From the NCBI RefSeq assembly GCF_000576555.1, contig NZ_CP007145.1:3556501-3620500 (forward strand): a DNA stretch of 64,000 nucleotides. Reading direction: 5' to 3'. Both the position numbers and the translations under genes were made by a program. The DNA is from Hymenobacter swuensis DY53 (GTDB taxonomy: Bacteria; Bacteroidota; Bacteroidia; Cytophagales; Hymenobacteraceae). The notes beneath the pieces are model-generated. The model was not told where the DNA came from and did no database searches. It saw only the letters and a program-made list of their open reading frames with translations. Below, one piece after another: positions 26,530 through 36,065 of the stretch (position 1 is its first letter; each line of letters begins with the position of its first letter).

Positions 26530-26772
26530 CTAGTGGCTGCCAGCCGTGGAGCCGGCTTCTGGAGCTGCCGATTCGCCACGGCGGAAGCCTTGCTTGTCGC
26601 GGGGACCTTCGTCCAGGTCCTCTTCTTCGTCGGTGGTTGTGTAGACGTTGGTGGTGGGGCCAAGGCCGCCGGTATTCTGAACTAATGCCGATTCGGCTTC
26701 GGCGTGTTTCAGGTTGAATAGCGGGTCGCCGGGTTGGGGTTGAGCTGCCTGGTTTTTCGATTGGTTCGCCAT
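26530..26772 (-). CDS. Small disordered hydrophilic protein of unknown function
   Basis: An 80-residue protein starting MANQSKNQAAQPQPG. It is rich in Gln, Glu, Asp, Pro and Gly with a run DEEEDLDEG, and has no hydrophobic segment, so it is probably intrinsically disordered and cytoplasmic. I do not recognise the family. It is supported as a gene by its own terminator and by a sensible start; a shadow frame covers part of it. No function is proposed. Confidence 0.55.
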   Translation of the reverse strand: MANQSKNQAAQPQPGDPLFNLKHAEAESALVQNTGGLGPTTNVYTTTDEEEDLDEGPRDKQGFRRGESAAPEAGSTAGSH

Positions 26773-26914
26773 AGTAAAACAAGACACCGGCCGGAAAGTG
26801 AACGGTCGGTAAAGGCTAGTTACGCGGCCGTTTCGTGCGGGGTTGGCTTTCGGAGCTTACAGGATTTGGGCCGACTCACGGGGCAGCTAGGCTAAATCCT
26901 ATTCCGGCGGTGGC

Positions 26915-26954
26915 AAAAAAATAAAAAAGCCGCTGCCCGAGGCAGCGGCCTTTT
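26915..26954. terminator. Free-standing strong intrinsic terminator
   Basis: GCCGCTGCC (26929-26937), loop CGA, GGCAGCGGC (26941-26949). On the minus strand it is followed by TTTTTTATTTTTT, a very strong T-tract. It lies between divergent genes, where no coding transcript should end. Confidence 0.85.
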
Positions 26955-27069
26955 CCGTCGCATTGGCCGGCAAAATGTCATTCATCCACCCTACTCCTTT
27001 TGCCAGGCACCAACACTACGCGGTCAGAGTCTTCCTTTCCATGAACCCTACGCGCGCTGAATAATTAGT
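26920..27069 (-). ncRNA. Candidate small RNA of about 150 nt
   Basis: Bounded by the -7 box TACATTTG on the minus strand (27074-27081) and the terminator at 26915-26954. The inside shows a possible stem GGCAAAA / TTTTGCC and no convincing reading frame. I do not recognise it as 6S, SRP or tmRNA. The alternative is an attenuated leader of the 26530-26772 gene. Confidence 0.4.
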
Positions 27070-27235
27070 AAGTCAAATGTAGTGGATGAAGGGGCGGACG
27101 TCCAGCCTTATTTGATCAACAGGGCACGCTACCCGGCCAACGGCGGCTTCCGCCCGGCGAGAGAAAATCTTCCCTGAGCCAAGCTGCCTGGCCTCCTATC
27201 TTTACGGCCGTTCCGCACTGTTTATCCTACCGCAT

Positions 27236-27808
27236 ATGTCCACTTTTCCCGGCCCTGATTTCGACGAAAACCATAACCCCTGGCAAGTGCAGGGCACCGA
27301 CTTAAAGTACCAGAATCTCTGGATTCGGGTGCGCGAGGACCGCATCATCAACCCGGCCGGCAACCCGGGTATTTATGGGGTTGTATCCATGAAAAACAAG
27401 GCCCTGGGCATTATTCCGGTAGATGCCGACGGCAATACGTGGCTGGTAGGCCAGTACCGCTATACCCTGAATGAGTACAGCTGGGAAATTCCGATGGGCG
27501 GCGGCCCCGTGGAGCTGGATATTCTGGAGTCGGCCCAGCGGGAGCTGCGCGAGGAAACCGGGCTGCTGGCTGGCCGTTGGACCAACATCATGCGCCTGCA
27601 CACTTCCAACTCGGTGACGGATGAGGAAGGCTTCGTCTTTCTGGCCCAGGACCTGACCCAGGGCGAAACCGAGCCGGAAGAAACCGAGGACCTGCGCTTG
27701 TGGAAGCTTCCCCTAAGCGAGGCCGTGCAGTTGGTAATGGATAACCGCATTACCGATGCCATCAGCGTGGCCGGACTGCTGAAAGCAGCGCGGCTGCTGG
27801 GTAGCTGA
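27236..27808 (+). CDS. NUDIX hydrolase, ADP-ribose pyrophosphatase-like
   Basis: A 190-residue protein starting MSTFPGPDFDENHNPW. The core of the NUDIX box is clear: RELREETGLLAG, preceded by the GGGPVELDILESA segment. The first half of the box is slightly irregular, since the usual GX5E spacing is not exact. Such enzymes cleave nucleoside diphosphates linked to another moiety, often ADP-ribose, using magnesium. The segment MKNKALGIIPVDADGNTWLVGQYRY is typical of the ADP-ribose type. The gene appears to be transcribed alone from a TATCTTTA box near 27197. Confidence 0.88.
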   Translation: MSTFPGPDFDENHNPWQVQGTDLKYQNLWIRVREDRIINPAGNPGIYGVVSMKNKALGIIPVDADGNTWLVGQYRYTLNEYSWEIPMGGGPVELDILESAQRELREETGLLAGRWTNIMRLHTSNSVTDEEGFVFLAQDLTQGETEPEETEDLRLWKLPLSEAVQLVMDNRITDAISVAGLLKAARLLGS

Positions 27809-27920
27809 AGTGGTTTCAGCGCAGCATCGCCCGGCCGACCAAAGTGGCCGGGTAGTTCATCGGTTGTTCACGCGGACGGGCGGTTCTTGCCGGCTTCGCC
27901 ACATTCCTCGCTTAACACCG

Positions 27921-27928
27921 TACTTTTG
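27921..27928 (+). promoter_or_regulatory. -7 promoter box TACTTTTG of plsC
   Basis: TACTTTTG fits TAnnTTTG and ends only five bases before the ATG at 27934. If used, the transcript would start at or next to the start codon and be leaderless. Confidence 0.55.
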
Positions 27929-27933
27929 TGCTT

Positions 27934-28737
27934 ATGTCGCGCCTGTTTCGTTATATCGGTCATCGGTTGTACACCACCTGGGCTACGTTCTGGTTCGTGC
28001 TGCCTTTTGTGCTGACGTACCCGCTGCAACTAGTACTGAGCCGCCGGCCGCAATGGCACCGGCATCTGCATACGCTTAACCGGACCTGGAGCCGGCTGTC
28101 TATTTTCATGTGGGGTGTACCGGTTAAAACAGTGCGTGCTTCCCCGCTGCCGGTGCAGCAGCCGTATGTGTACGTAGCCAATCATAGCTCCTACATTGAT
28201 ATTCTGCTGCTATTCCGTACTATTCCGGGCTGGCTCAATATTATGGGTAAAAGCTCCCTGGCCAAAGTGCCCGCTTGGGGGCCTATTTTCGGCAGTGCGT
28301 ATATCACCGTCGACCGGGACAGTGCCGTGAGTCGGGGCAGGGCCATGGTGCAGGCCCGCCGCACGCTGGAAGCGGGCCGCTCGGTGGTTATTTTTCCCGA
28401 AGGCCGCATTGGCAAGCAGCCAGGGCAGTTGCTGGACGAGTTCAAGGACGGCGCGTTTCAGCTGGCTATTGCGGCGGGCGTACCGGTTGTACCCATTACC
28501 ATGCCGCTGAACCACCGCTTCATGCCCGATGTTCCTGGAGGGCTGCGGGTGCGCTACTCGCCTTTGGCCATCATCGTGCACGAGCCGATTGCCACCACCG
28601 GCCTCACAGCCGCCGATGCGCCACGTATCAAGCAACGTGCTTACGACGTTATTGCCAGTGCCCTTCAACCGGAAGCTGGCGGCGTGCCGGAACCCAGCAT
28701 TTGGCGCCAGCCGGCCCGCCAACGCATGCCGGCCTAG
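27934..28737 (+). CDS. plsC: 1-acyl-sn-glycerol-3-phosphate acyltransferase
   Basis: A 267-residue membrane-bound enzyme starting MSRLFRYIGHRLYT. It has an N-terminal hydrophobic anchor (about 15-35), then the LPLAT motifs: NHSSYID (HX4D, H84 and D89), the block SSLAKVPAWGPIFGSAYITVDRD, FPEGRIGKQPG, and VPVVPITM. It adds the second acyl chain to lysophosphatidic acid in phospholipid synthesis at the inner membrane. The ATG at 27934 is used because the -7 box overlaps the alternative start at 27928. It heads a compact run of same-strand genes with gatC 54 bp downstream. Confidence 0.93.
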   Translation: MSRLFRYIGHRLYTTWATFWFVLPFVLTYPLQLVLSRRPQWHRHLHTLNRTWSRLSIFMWGVPVKTVRASPLPVQQPYVYVANHSSYIDILLLFRTIPGWLNIMGKSSLAKVPAWGPIFGSAYITVDRDSAVSRGRAMVQARRTLEAGRSVVIFPEGRIGKQPGQLLDEFKDGAFQLAIAAGVPVVPITMPLNHRFMPDVPGGLRVRYSPLAIIVHEPIATTGLTAADAPRIKQRAYDVIASALQPEAGGVPEPSIWRQPARQRMPA

Positions 28738-28791
28738 CTTTGTCGGCCGCCTTTTACTTTTGACTTTTCCTCTTTTACTTTTCTTCTCCCT

Positions 28792-29079
28792 GTGAGTACC
28801 GACCTTGCCACCCTCCGCGGCCTGGCCCATCTGGCCCGCCTCGAATTCGACGATACCAAAGAGCAGCAGATGCTCGGCGACCTGAACAAGATTCTGGATT
28901 GGGTAGACCAGCTCCGCCAACTCAATACCGATGACGTGGAGCCTCTCGTGCACCTCTCCCAGGAAATCAATGTGCTGCGCCCCGATGAGGCGTATAATTC
29001 GGTAAGCCACCAGGACGGCCTGCGCAACGCCCCGCGCAAGGATTCCGATTATTTCCGCGTACCCAAAGTGCTGGAATAG
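28792..29079 (+). CDS. gatC: Asp/Glu-tRNA amidotransferase subunit C
   Basis: A 95-residue protein with a GTG start. It has the GatC features: LRGLAHLARLEFDD near the N-terminus, LNKILDWVDQLRQLNTDDVEPL, and the C-terminal LRPDE...APRKDSDYFRVPKVLE. GatC stabilises GatA and helps the GatCAB enzyme convert misacylated Glu-tRNA(Gln) or Asp-tRNA(Asn). gatA and gatB are not in the window, which is usual for Bacteroidota. The next gene starts 6 bp after its stop, so the two are co-transcribed. Confidence 0.94.
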   Translation: MSTDLATLRGLAHLARLEFDDTKEQQMLGDLNKILDWVDQLRQLNTDDVEPLVHLSQEINVLRPDEAYNSVSHQDGLRNAPRKDSDYFRVPKVLE

Positions 29080-29085
29080 CTGCCG

Positions 29086-32000
29086 GTGCCTGCTCCTGCC
29101 CTGCTCCCCGCCCCCGGCCGTCCCAACTTTTGGCGCGGCCCGCTCCTGGTTCTGGCTTTGTGCGCGGCGGTGGCCGTAGTGCTGGCAGGCTGGCATTATT
29201 TCACCGCCGAAGACACGGTGCTGCCCGTGCAGGCAGTGGCACAATTGACGCCGGTACCAGCTACCGTAGCGCAAGTAACCATCGGGACCGAAAATCTGCC
29301 CGTACAGGCCAACGGCTACCTCATTACCCAGACCTACGACGTAGCCGGTCCCTTCCTGCGGCCCGATGCGGCCTTTGCCTTGGTTGCCTTGCTGGGAGTG
29401 GCCCTGGTGTATTTTCTGGCTACGGCCAGCAGTCTGGCGCGGCCGGCTTTTATTGCCGGTATGGCGCTGGTCATTTTCCTGCTGATGTCGCTCAACGCGG
29501 ATTTGCTGGGCATTTTCGATGGGCAGAAACAGTATTTTTTGCTGCTGGCGCTGGCAGGTCTGGGTCTTCCAGCCTACTACTTCCACGCCTTCCGCCCCGA
29601 TACTTCGTTCGGACTACGCCTGGGGGTGTTTGCCGCGCTGGTGGCCGGGCTTGGGGCCCTGCTGTTCCTGCATAGCCCCGGTCCGGCGGAAGTTACGGCC
29701 TTGCATCTGAGTGCCTTTTTCACGGCCAGCGGAGCCGTTGCTTTCGCCTTGTTGGTAGTATGGGTAGCGTTTGAGAACCTTCACGGGCTGCTCTGGCTCA
29801 ATACCCAGGCCGAAACGCCGGCCGGCCGCTACGGGCTGCTGCCTTTTCTGCTGGCAAGCGGATTGTACCTGGGCATGCTGCTGCTGTATTACCTGAACCA
29901 AAGCGAGCTACTGGTACTGCCCGGCCTGCACCTCGACCCTTTCGTGCTGCTGATTCCGGCCGTTTTGATTGGCTGGCTGGGCCTGCGCCGCCGGGCCGTT
30001 ACGTTCGCCGATTGGGTGCCTGCTCAGCTGGCCACACCTACAGTATACCTCGTGCTGGTATTGCTGGCGGCAGCGGTGCTGGGCTATGCCCTGGCCACCG
30101 CCAATGACCCCATGCTACAGGCCGGCCGCGACTTCACGGCCCTGGCATTTTTGTGCGTAGGTGGATCCTTCTTCCTGTACGTGCTGCTGAATTTTGCTCC
30201 CTTACTGCGCAAAAAGCTGCCCGTGCACCGGGTGGTCTTCGAGCCGCGCCGCTTTCCGTTCTATGCCATGTACATCCTAGGCTTGGCAGTGCTGGCAGCG
30301 GTGGAAATGCGCAATAACTTCTTTGTGCTGGATCAGGTACAGGCAGCATCCTTCAATAATCTGGGCGACCTGTCGCGCCTGGAAAGCGAGTACGCACCCG
30401 ATGATATGGCACAGGCCTTGCTGGCTGAGCGGTACTATGCAGAGAGTGACGTGCTCGATCAGCACAACCACAAAGCCAGCTTGGGGCGGGCGGCCCTTTA
30501 CCGGTTCCGTTTGCAACGCCAGAACGAAATCAACATTCTGCGCCGCGCCTTGTCCCGCCGCCCTTCCGAAAAGATTTCCCTGCGGCTGGCAGCTCTCTAC
30601 AATGAGCCGAGCGACTTTTTCGACCGCTTGGCCGTATTGCGCCAGGCCCTGAAAAGCACTCCCAATAGCGCCGTCCTCAACAGCGACCTGGCCCAACTCT
30701 ACTCCCGCTCCAGCCTAACCGATTCGGTAGCGTTCTATCAGGACCGCGCTGAGGCAGCCTCTCCTGACAACCCCACGTTCCGGGCCAATCAGCTGGCCTA
30801 CCTCATTAGCAAACAGCAGTGGCCCGAGGCCACCAAACTGGCACAAGCGTCTGCCACCAGCCCTGATGATGCCGTGCAAAGCAATGTCTTGCTGTTGGCC
30901 CAACTCACGGGTCAGCCGGCTACCCTTACTGCTTCGCCCGACACTGCGACTGTACTTTTCCCCGCCCGTTTCGCCCGGCTATACCATGAGGGCCTGTCCC
31001 GCGCGTTACGTCACGACACTACGCTGCTGCCCTTGCTGCCCCGTCTGGCGGCTCGTCCGGTTAATGAGGGCTACCTCGACCAGCTGACGTTCCTGCGGGC
31101 TTTTACCCAGCACTACGGCGGCCGCCCCGTGGCAGCTCAGACGACTATTGTGCCGCTGGCCACCGGCTCCAGTCCGGCTACGGCATATTACCAGCAACTG
31201 CAGGGCTTGTGGCTGCTTGACCAGGGCCTTACAGTACCGGCCGCTGCCCGCCTTAACGAGGCCCGGCAAAACGGCTCCGCACTGGCGGCCTTACCGGAAG
31301 CCTATGCGCTGGCACTCATCAACCAGCCCGACTCTGCCCGCCGAGTTGCCGCCAGGGCCCTCACGGGTGCCACGCCCGCTGAGGCAGTTTCCATCCAGCG
31401 GTTGCTTACCATTCTGGAACCGGATTTCCGTTCCCGTTACCTCCAGGCCCCGGACTCGTTACGGGCGCAATACCTAGTAGTGCGTGGCGACGAGCTACCG
31501 GCGGCCCAGCAGGTGCCAGTTGCTTTGTCTATTACGAATGAGGCGTTGCGCACTACTGCGTTGCTGGCCCAGCTGCCCCGGGCTTTGCAGACGGGGCAGC
31601 TGCCCGCTGTACAACAGGCGGTGAAGCAGTACGCGCCGGCCATAACTGCTACCGGTGCATCGCCTTGGAATGTGCTCCGCGGGGAATTATATGTGCGCGG
31701 CCGACAAGTACCAGAGTTGCGTCAATTGGTACAGAAGGGCCGTTTCATAGGCTTCGACCAGTTTCAGCGCCTGTACTTCCAGGCGATTCTCGCCGAAGCT
31801 GCCAAGCAGCCTCAGGAGTCAGCCCGCCTGTATGCGCAGCTGGTTCAGGAAGCTCCCTTTGCCGAAAATGCGCTGGTAGCGGCGGCGGCTTTCCATACCG
31901 CCCGGCGCGACTATAATGCAGCCTACAACACGTTGCTCCGTGGCATCGAGGTAAACCCCGTCTCCATTCCGCTATTGAAAGCCTACGTGCTGGCCTCAGT

Positions 32001-32142
32001 ACCGGTAGGCCTCACGGAGTACGCCCAGTCACCGCTCTACCGGCTGGGCACATTGCTTTCCCCCGCAGATTACGCTACCTTTCGTACAGAGTATGAGGCG
32101 CGCCGCACGGTTAAGGCGGCCGCCACCGCCCCCTGGAACTAA
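29086..32142 (+). CDS. Large polytopic membrane protein with C-terminal TPR-like region
   Basis: A 1018-residue protein with a GTG start 6 bp after gatC. Residues 1-410 hold about eleven hydrophobic segments. The rest (about 430-1010) is soluble and helical with many TPR-like stretches (for example [22 protein letters not shown], split over two helices, and [27 protein letters not shown]). It ends in a basic tail, [13 protein letters not shown]. Proteins of this shape occur in Bacteroidota, but I do not know a named family or function. It may organise an inner-membrane complex. The following ABC ATPase gene starts 16 bp downstream, so a functional link is possible though not shown. Confidence 0.85.
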   Translation: MPAPALLPAPGRPNFWRGPLLVLALCAAVAVVLAGWHYFTAEDTVLPVQAVAQLTPVPATVAQVTIGTENLPVQANGYLITQTYDVAGPFLRPDAAFALVALLGVALVYFLATASSLARPAFIAGMALVIFLLMSLNADLLGIFDGQKQYFLLLALAGLGLPAYYFHAFRPDTSFGLRLGVFAALVAGLGALLFLHSPGPAEVTALHLSAFFTASGAVAFALLVVWVAFENLHGLLWLNTQAETPAGRYGLLPFLLASGLYLGMLLLYYLNQSELLVLPGLHLDPFVLLIPAVLIGWLGLRRRAVTFADWVPAQLATPTVYLVLVLLAAAVLGYALATANDPMLQAGRDFTALAFLCVGGSFFLYVLLNFAPLLRKKLPVHRVVFEPRRFPFYAMYILGLAVLAAVEMRNNFFVLDQVQAASFNNLGDLSRLESEYAPDDMAQALLAERYYAESDVLDQHNHKASLGRAALYRFRLQRQNEINILRRALSRRPSEKISLRLAALYNEPSDFFDRLAVLRQALKSTPNSAVLNSDLAQLYSRSSLTDSVAFYQDRAEAASPDNPTFRANQLAYLISKQQWPEATKLAQASATSPDDAVQSNVLLLAQLTGQPATLTASPDTATVLFPARFARLYHEGLSRALRHDTTLLPLLPRLAARPVNEGYLDQLTFLRAFTQHYGGRPVAAQTTIVPLATGSSPATAYYQQLQGLWLLDQGLTVPAAARLNEARQNGSALAALPEAYALALINQPDSARRVAARALTGATPAEAVSIQRLLTILEPDFRSRYLQAPDSLRAQYLVVRGDELPAAQQVPVALSITNEALRTTALLAQLPRALQTGQLPAVQQAVKQYAPAITATGASPWNVLRGELYVRGRQVPELRQLVQKGRFIGFDQFQRLYFQAILAEAAKQPQESARLYAQLVQEAPFAENALVAAAAFHTARRDYNAAYNTLLRGIEVNPVSIPLLKAYVLASVPVGLTEYAQSPLYRLGTLLSPADYATFRTEYEARRTVKAAATAPWN

Positions 32143-32158
32143 CCCCGGCCCTTTGGTT

Positions 32159-32878
32159 ATGCTGCCTCCCGTCATCGAAACCACTGATATTTCCAAGGTC
32201 TACCGGATGGGGACGGAGGAAATTCACGCCCTGCAATCGGTATCCATTACCATTCAGCGCGGCGAGTATGTTGCTTTTATGGGCCCCTCGGGCTCAGGCA
32301 AATCCACCCTCATGAACATCGTAGGCTGCCTCGATACGCCTTCGGGCGGCAGCTACATCCTCAACGGCAAAGACGTCAGCAACATGACGGACAACCAGTT
32401 GGCCGATGTTCGTAACCGGGAAATCGGCTTCGTGTTTCAGTCCTTCAACCTGCTGCCCCGCGCTACGGCCCTCGACAACGTAGCCCTACCACTTATCTAC
32501 GCCGGCTATGGCAAGAGCGAGCGGCAGGAAATGGCTCGGGAGGCGTTACGTAGCGTTGGACTGGCAGAGCGTGCTCTGCACAAGCCCAATGAGCTTTCGG
32601 GTGGGCAGCGACAGCGCGTCGCCATTGCGCGGGCCCTCGTCAACAACCCCAGCATTATCCTGGCCGACGAACCAACCGGTGCCCTCGACACCCGTACCAG
32701 CCATGAAATCATGGAGCTGTTTGAGGCGTTGTACGTGCGTGGCAACACCATTATTATGGTCACCCACGAAGAGGATATTGCCCGGCACGCGCACCGTATC
32801 GTGCGCCTGCGTGACGGTCTCGTGGAATCTGATGTGTTCAACCAGGACATGGCTGCGCATCAGCTGGCCAGCCATTAG
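32159..32878 (+). CDS. ABC transporter ATP-binding protein, LolD/MacB type
   Basis: A 239-residue ATPase; the ATG at 32159 gives the family start ([21 protein letters not shown]). Walker [10 protein letters not shown] (42-50), Q-loop VFQSFNLLP, signature LSGGQRQR (145-152), Walker B IILADEP (165-171) and the switch histidine in VTHEED are all present. This subfamily works with FtsX/MacB-type permeases in lipoprotein release, macrolide export or cell-envelope stress. No such permease is adjacent; the gene before it is the 1018-residue membrane protein and the gene after it is an adenosyltransferase. Confidence 0.95.
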   Translation: MLPPVIETTDISKVYRMGTEEIHALQSVSITIQRGEYVAFMGPSGSGKSTLMNIVGCLDTPSGGSYILNGKDVSNMTDNQLADVRNREIGFVFQSFNLLPRATALDNVALPLIYAGYGKSERQEMAREALRSVGLAERALHKPNELSGGQRQRVAIARALVNNPSIILADEPTGALDTRTSHEIMELFEALYVRGNTIIMVTHEEDIARHAHRIVRLRDGLVESDVFNQDMAAHQLASH

Positions 32879-32949
32879 CCAGTCCTCCAGAACCTTTTGG
32901 GGCGTTGCGGGTAGTAGGATTTATCCTTCACCTTTTTTCTGCTTCTCGT

Positions 32950-33498
32950 TTGAAAATCTATACCAAAACCGGCGACAAGGGCCTGACTTCCCTCATCGGC
33001 GGCACGCGTGTGCCCAAGTCCAGCCTGCGTATTGAGTGCTATGGGACGGTGGATGAGCTGAATTCCTATATCGGCCTAGTGCGCGACCAAGAGGTAAATG
33101 CCGCCCGTCGCCCGTTGCTCAAAGAAATTCAGGATCGGCTATTCACCATCGGTGCATCGCTAGCTTCCGACCCCGAGAAGTCGAAAATGAAGATTCCTGA
33201 CCTGCACGCGGAGGACATTGCGTTGCTGGAACAGGAAATGGACCGTATGAATGATGGCTTGCCGGAGTTGCGCGTGTTCATTCTGCCCGGCGGGCACCAG
33301 TCTGTATCATTCGCTCATCTTGCCAGGTGCGTCTGCCGACGTACCGAACGGCTGGCCATTCAGCTCCAGGAAGACTCTTTCGTGGCTGAGTTAGTTATCA
33401 TGTACCTCAACCGCCTCTCTGATTTTCTCTTCGTCCTCAGCCGCCAGATGGCCCATGAGTTAAATGCCGAAGAAGTAAAATGGGAACCTCGCATGTGA
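32950..33498 (+). CDS. Cob(I)alamin adenosyltransferase, PduO type
   Basis: A 182-residue protein. The start is taken as TTG at 32950 because it gives the near-universal family N-terminus (M)KIYTKTGDKG; the frame continues upstream only to another TTG. Family features: IYTKTGDKGLTSLIGG, DELNSYIGL, LPGGHQS and CRRTERLA, with the helical end LNRLSDFLFVLSR. It transfers an adenosyl group from ATP to reduced cobalamin, making adenosylcobalamin in the cytoplasm. It lies 71 bp after the ABC gene and may be the last gene of the plsC run. Confidence 0.93.
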   Translation: MKIYTKTGDKGLTSLIGGTRVPKSSLRIECYGTVDELNSYIGLVRDQEVNAARRPLLKEIQDRLFTIGASLASDPEKSKMKIPDLHAEDIALLEQEMDRMNDGLPELRVFILPGGHQSVSFAHLARCVCRRTERLAIQLQEDSFVAELVIMYLNRLSDFLFVLSRQMAHELNAEEVKWEPRM

Positions 33499-33668
33499 GG
33501 TCCGGCACTATGCCAGACTAACAAGTGTTCGGAAGAAATTCTGCACCTTTACTCTCCGCTCTGTCCCCTCTTTTTGCCCCACCCGCCCCGCACAATGGGT
33601 GCTCCTCGCCTGTTTTCACAGGTTGATCAGCCGTTGTGTTTCCTTCATTTTCTCCCACCCCACTCCTC

Positions 33669-34739
33669 ATGATTGACACCCTCACGATTCCAACGCAGCG
33701 CACCACTGCCTCCCGCCTGCCCGAAGTAGATTTCGACCAGCTCGAGTTCGGCAAAACTTTTGCTGACCATATGCTGGTAGTAGATTACCAGAATGGCGAG
33801 TGGCAGGAGCCTCAGATTGTTCCTTACGGCGACATGACTGTAAGCCCTGCCAACTCAGCGCTGCATTATGGCCAGGCTATCTTCGAAGGCATGAAAGCCT
33901 ACAAGAATCAGGACGGCGAAATCTTTATTTTCCGCCCCCAGGATAATCTTAGCCGCCTCAATGCCTCCGCTGAACGCATGTGCATGCCAGCGGTTCCGGA
34001 GGAAATTTTTATGCAGGGCCTGAGCCAGCTGATTCGGCTGGACGCGGAGTGGGTACCCAACTTTACGGGTAGCGCCCTCTACATTCGACCTTTCATGTTT
34101 GCCACCGATGGAATGCTGGGCGTGCGTCCCTCAGATTCCTACCGCTTCATGATTATTACCTGCCCGGTAGGCCTGTACTATAACAAACCGTTGCGGGTGC
34201 GCTTCGAGGAGAAATACGTGCGCTCGGCCGAAGGTGGCGCAGGCTTCGCCAAAAATGCCGGCAATTACGGTGCCGCCATGTACCCCACCAAGCTGGCCCA
34301 AGAGGAAGGCTACAACCAGCTCATCTGGACCGACGCCTCGGAGCACAAATACGTGGAAGAGTCCGGCACGATGAACGCCATGTTCGTTATCGACGGCCGC
34401 TTGATAACGCCTGCGCTTAGCACCTCCATTCTGGATGGGATTACTCGCCGCAGTGTGCTACAACTGGCTCACGACTGGGGCATGCCGGTTGAGGAGCGCA
34501 AAGTATCCGCACTGGAAATTCTGGCGGCTCACGCTGCGGGCACATTGCAGGAAGCATTCGGTGTTGGTACCGCCGCTACCATCGCGCCTATTTCCGTTAT
34601 CGGTTACCAAGGCGAGGACTTCACATTGCCAACTGCCCCGGCCGACGCCTTCTCGCACCGCGTAACGGCCGCGCTGGCCGCCATTCGCAGCGGTGAGGCT
34701 ACCGATACCCATGGTTGGATGGTACGTGTGCAGAGTTAG
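33669..34739 (+). CDS. ilvE: Branched-chain amino acid aminotransferase
   Basis: A 356-residue PLP enzyme of fold type IV, starting at the ATG at 33669 (MIDTLTIPTQRT); an upstream GTG at 33636 is not needed. The PLP lysine is Lys195 in GFAKNAGNYGAAM. Other marks are YGQAIFEGMKAY, RLNASAERM, GSALYIRPFMFA and EESGTMNAMFVI. It interconverts Leu, Ile and Val with their 2-oxo acids. The length and the large-type motifs fit the eukaryote-like BCAT group common in Bacteroidota. It is followed by a long hairpin. Confidence 0.95.
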   Translation: MIDTLTIPTQRTTASRLPEVDFDQLEFGKTFADHMLVVDYQNGEWQEPQIVPYGDMTVSPANSALHYGQAIFEGMKAYKNQDGEIFIFRPQDNLSRLNASAERMCMPAVPEEIFMQGLSQLIRLDAEWVPNFTGSALYIRPFMFATDGMLGVRPSDSYRFMIITCPVGLYYNKPLRVRFEEKYVRSAEGGAGFAKNAGNYGAAMYPTKLAQEEGYNQLIWTDASEHKYVEESGTMNAMFVIDGRLITPALSTSILDGITRRSVLQLAHDWGMPVEERKVSALEILAAHAAGTLQEAFGVGTAATIAPISVIGYQGEDFTLPTAPADAFSHRVTAALAAIRSGEATDTHGWMVRVQS

Positions 34740-34756
34740 CCTGCCTTATTAAAACA

Positions 34757-34810
34757 CTAGGACCGGGTGCTACCTGTGGCTGACCAGCCATAAGTAGCAC
34801 CCGGCCCTAG
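34757..34810 (+). terminator. Long hairpin after ilvE
   Basis: Arms CTAGG-a-CCGGGTGCTAC (34757-34773) and GTAGCACCCGG-c-CCTAG (34794-34810) pair with one internal mismatch, and the loop also can pair (TGGCT/AGCCA). There is no long T-tract, so it may be a terminator or a 3'-end stabiliser. Confidence 0.6.
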
Positions 34811-34910
34811 TTACCGGCTATTTTCTTCCGACCTTTACCCAGGCTGCACTTTTCTATTTGCAGATAATCTGTAGCCTATTCTCATTTTATCCATCCACGC
34901 ATTTTTTTCC

Positions 34911-35988
34911 ATGACCCAAGATCAGGTGAAGGAGTTGAAGGGCCGCGCTGAGGCCCTGAGGAGGTATCTTTGACTACGATAGTCGCAAAGCTCAGGTCTT
35001 AGAAACCGAGCAACAGACCACAGCTCCGGGCTTCTGGGATGATTCCAAGAAAGCAGAGGCCGTGATGAAGGAAATCAAGGCTATTAAAGTCTGGACTGAC
35101 GACTACGAAGCCGTTGAGAAGCTGGTCGGTGACGTCGAAGTTCTCTACGATTTCTACCGTGAAGGTGACGTGGAAGAAGCCGAAATTCAGCAGGAGTTCA
35201 ACGTAGCCCAATTGGCGGTAGAACGGCTGGAGTTCAAACGGATGCTCTCCAATGAGGAAGATCAGCTTTCCGCTATCATCGACATCAACCCCGGGGCCGG
35301 TGGCACTGAAAGCCAGGACTGGGCCGAGATGCTGATGCGCATGTACATCATGTGGGGCGAAAAGCAGGGTTTTACCGTGCGCCAGGTTAGCTACCAGCCT
35401 GGCGAAGGAGCCGGTATCAAGTCCGCTTCCCTGGAAATAGATGGCCCGTTTGCCTACGGCTACCTCAAGAGTGAAATAGGGGTTCACCGCCTCGTACGCA
35501 TGTCGCCCTTCGACAGCAGTGGTCGACGCCATACTTCCTTCGCGTCGGTTTTCGCCTATCCGGTTATTGATGATACCATCAAAATTGAGATAAACCCCTC
35601 CGACATCAGTTGGGATACTTTCCGGGCGGGCGGTGCTGGTGGCCAGAATGTAAACAAAGTGGAAACGGCTGTACGCCTTACGCACGCCCCCTCAGGTATC
35701 ATCATTGCCGTGCAGATTGAGCGCAGCCAGCTCATGAACAAGGAGCATGCCCTCCGCATGCTCAAGTCGCGGCTGCACCAGATTGAAATGGACAAGCGCA
35801 ACGCTGCCCGCGACGCTGTAGAAGCCGGCAAGCGTCGCATCGACTTCGGCTCCCAGATCCGTAACTACGTTCTCCATCCCTATAAACTCATTAAAGATCT
35901 CCGTACTGGTATTGAGCGCACAGATGTGCAGAACGTACTGGATGGAGATTTGGAGGAGTACATCAAGGGGTATCTGATGCAGAACTGA
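34911..35988 (+). CDS. prfB: Peptide chain release factor 2, with programmed +1 frameshift
   Basis: The gene starts at ATG 34911, reads 20 codons to CTT followed by an in-frame TGA (34971-34973), then continues in the +1 frame from GAC at 34972 to 35988, giving about 358 residues. The site CTTTGAC, preceded by AGGAGG six bases upstream, is the classic autoregulatory frameshift of RF2: low RF2 lets the ribosome slip and make more. Protein motifs: SPF (198-200), the UGA-reading tripeptide, and GGQ (243-245), the hydrolysis motif. RF2 ends translation at UGA and UAA. It is convergent with SusD pair 2 across a strong terminator. Confidence 0.97.
34959..34974 (+). promoter_or_regulatory. RF2 frameshift signal
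   Basis: AGGAGG (34959-34964), spacer TAT, slippery CTT and stop TGA followed by C. The Shine-Dalgarno-like hexamer pairs with 16S rRNA inside the elongating ribosome and drives the +1 shift. Confidence 0.95.
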
Positions 35989-36011
35989 TAAGCTTCCTGT
36001 AAAAATTTGAC

Positions 36012-36046
36012 AAAAAAAGGGCTGCCCGATTGGGCAGCCCTTTTTT
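36012..36046. terminator. Bidirectional intrinsic terminator prfB / SusD pair 2
   Basis: Seven A, GGGCTGCCC (36019-36027), a 4-base loop, GGGCAGCCC (36032-36040) and six T, between two convergent genes. Confidence 0.93.
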
Positions 36047-36065
36047 AATAGATCTACTGGGCTGA

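Larger units (their letters stand above)
26773..27235. other. Divergent intergenic region holding a candidate RNA
   Basis: These 463 bases between the small disordered-protein gene (minus) and the NUDIX gene (plus) contain a free-standing terminator (26915-26954) and a -7 box on the minus strand (27074-27081). Together they define the candidate RNA listed separately. A TATCTTTA element near 27197 is a likely -7 box for the NUDIX gene. Confidence 0.5.

Noticed and set aside
26930..27000. A 27-codon frame starting ATGAATGAC inside the candidate RNA (minus strand)
   Set aside because: It reads through the terminator stem and T-tract, so it is not a plausible peptide gene.
28210..29586. A 458-codon open frame on the minus strand
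   Set aside because: It lies antisense to plsC, gatC and the start of the 1018-residue gene, all well supported; the product is Gln/His/Arg-rich, as expected for a GC-rich shadow frame.
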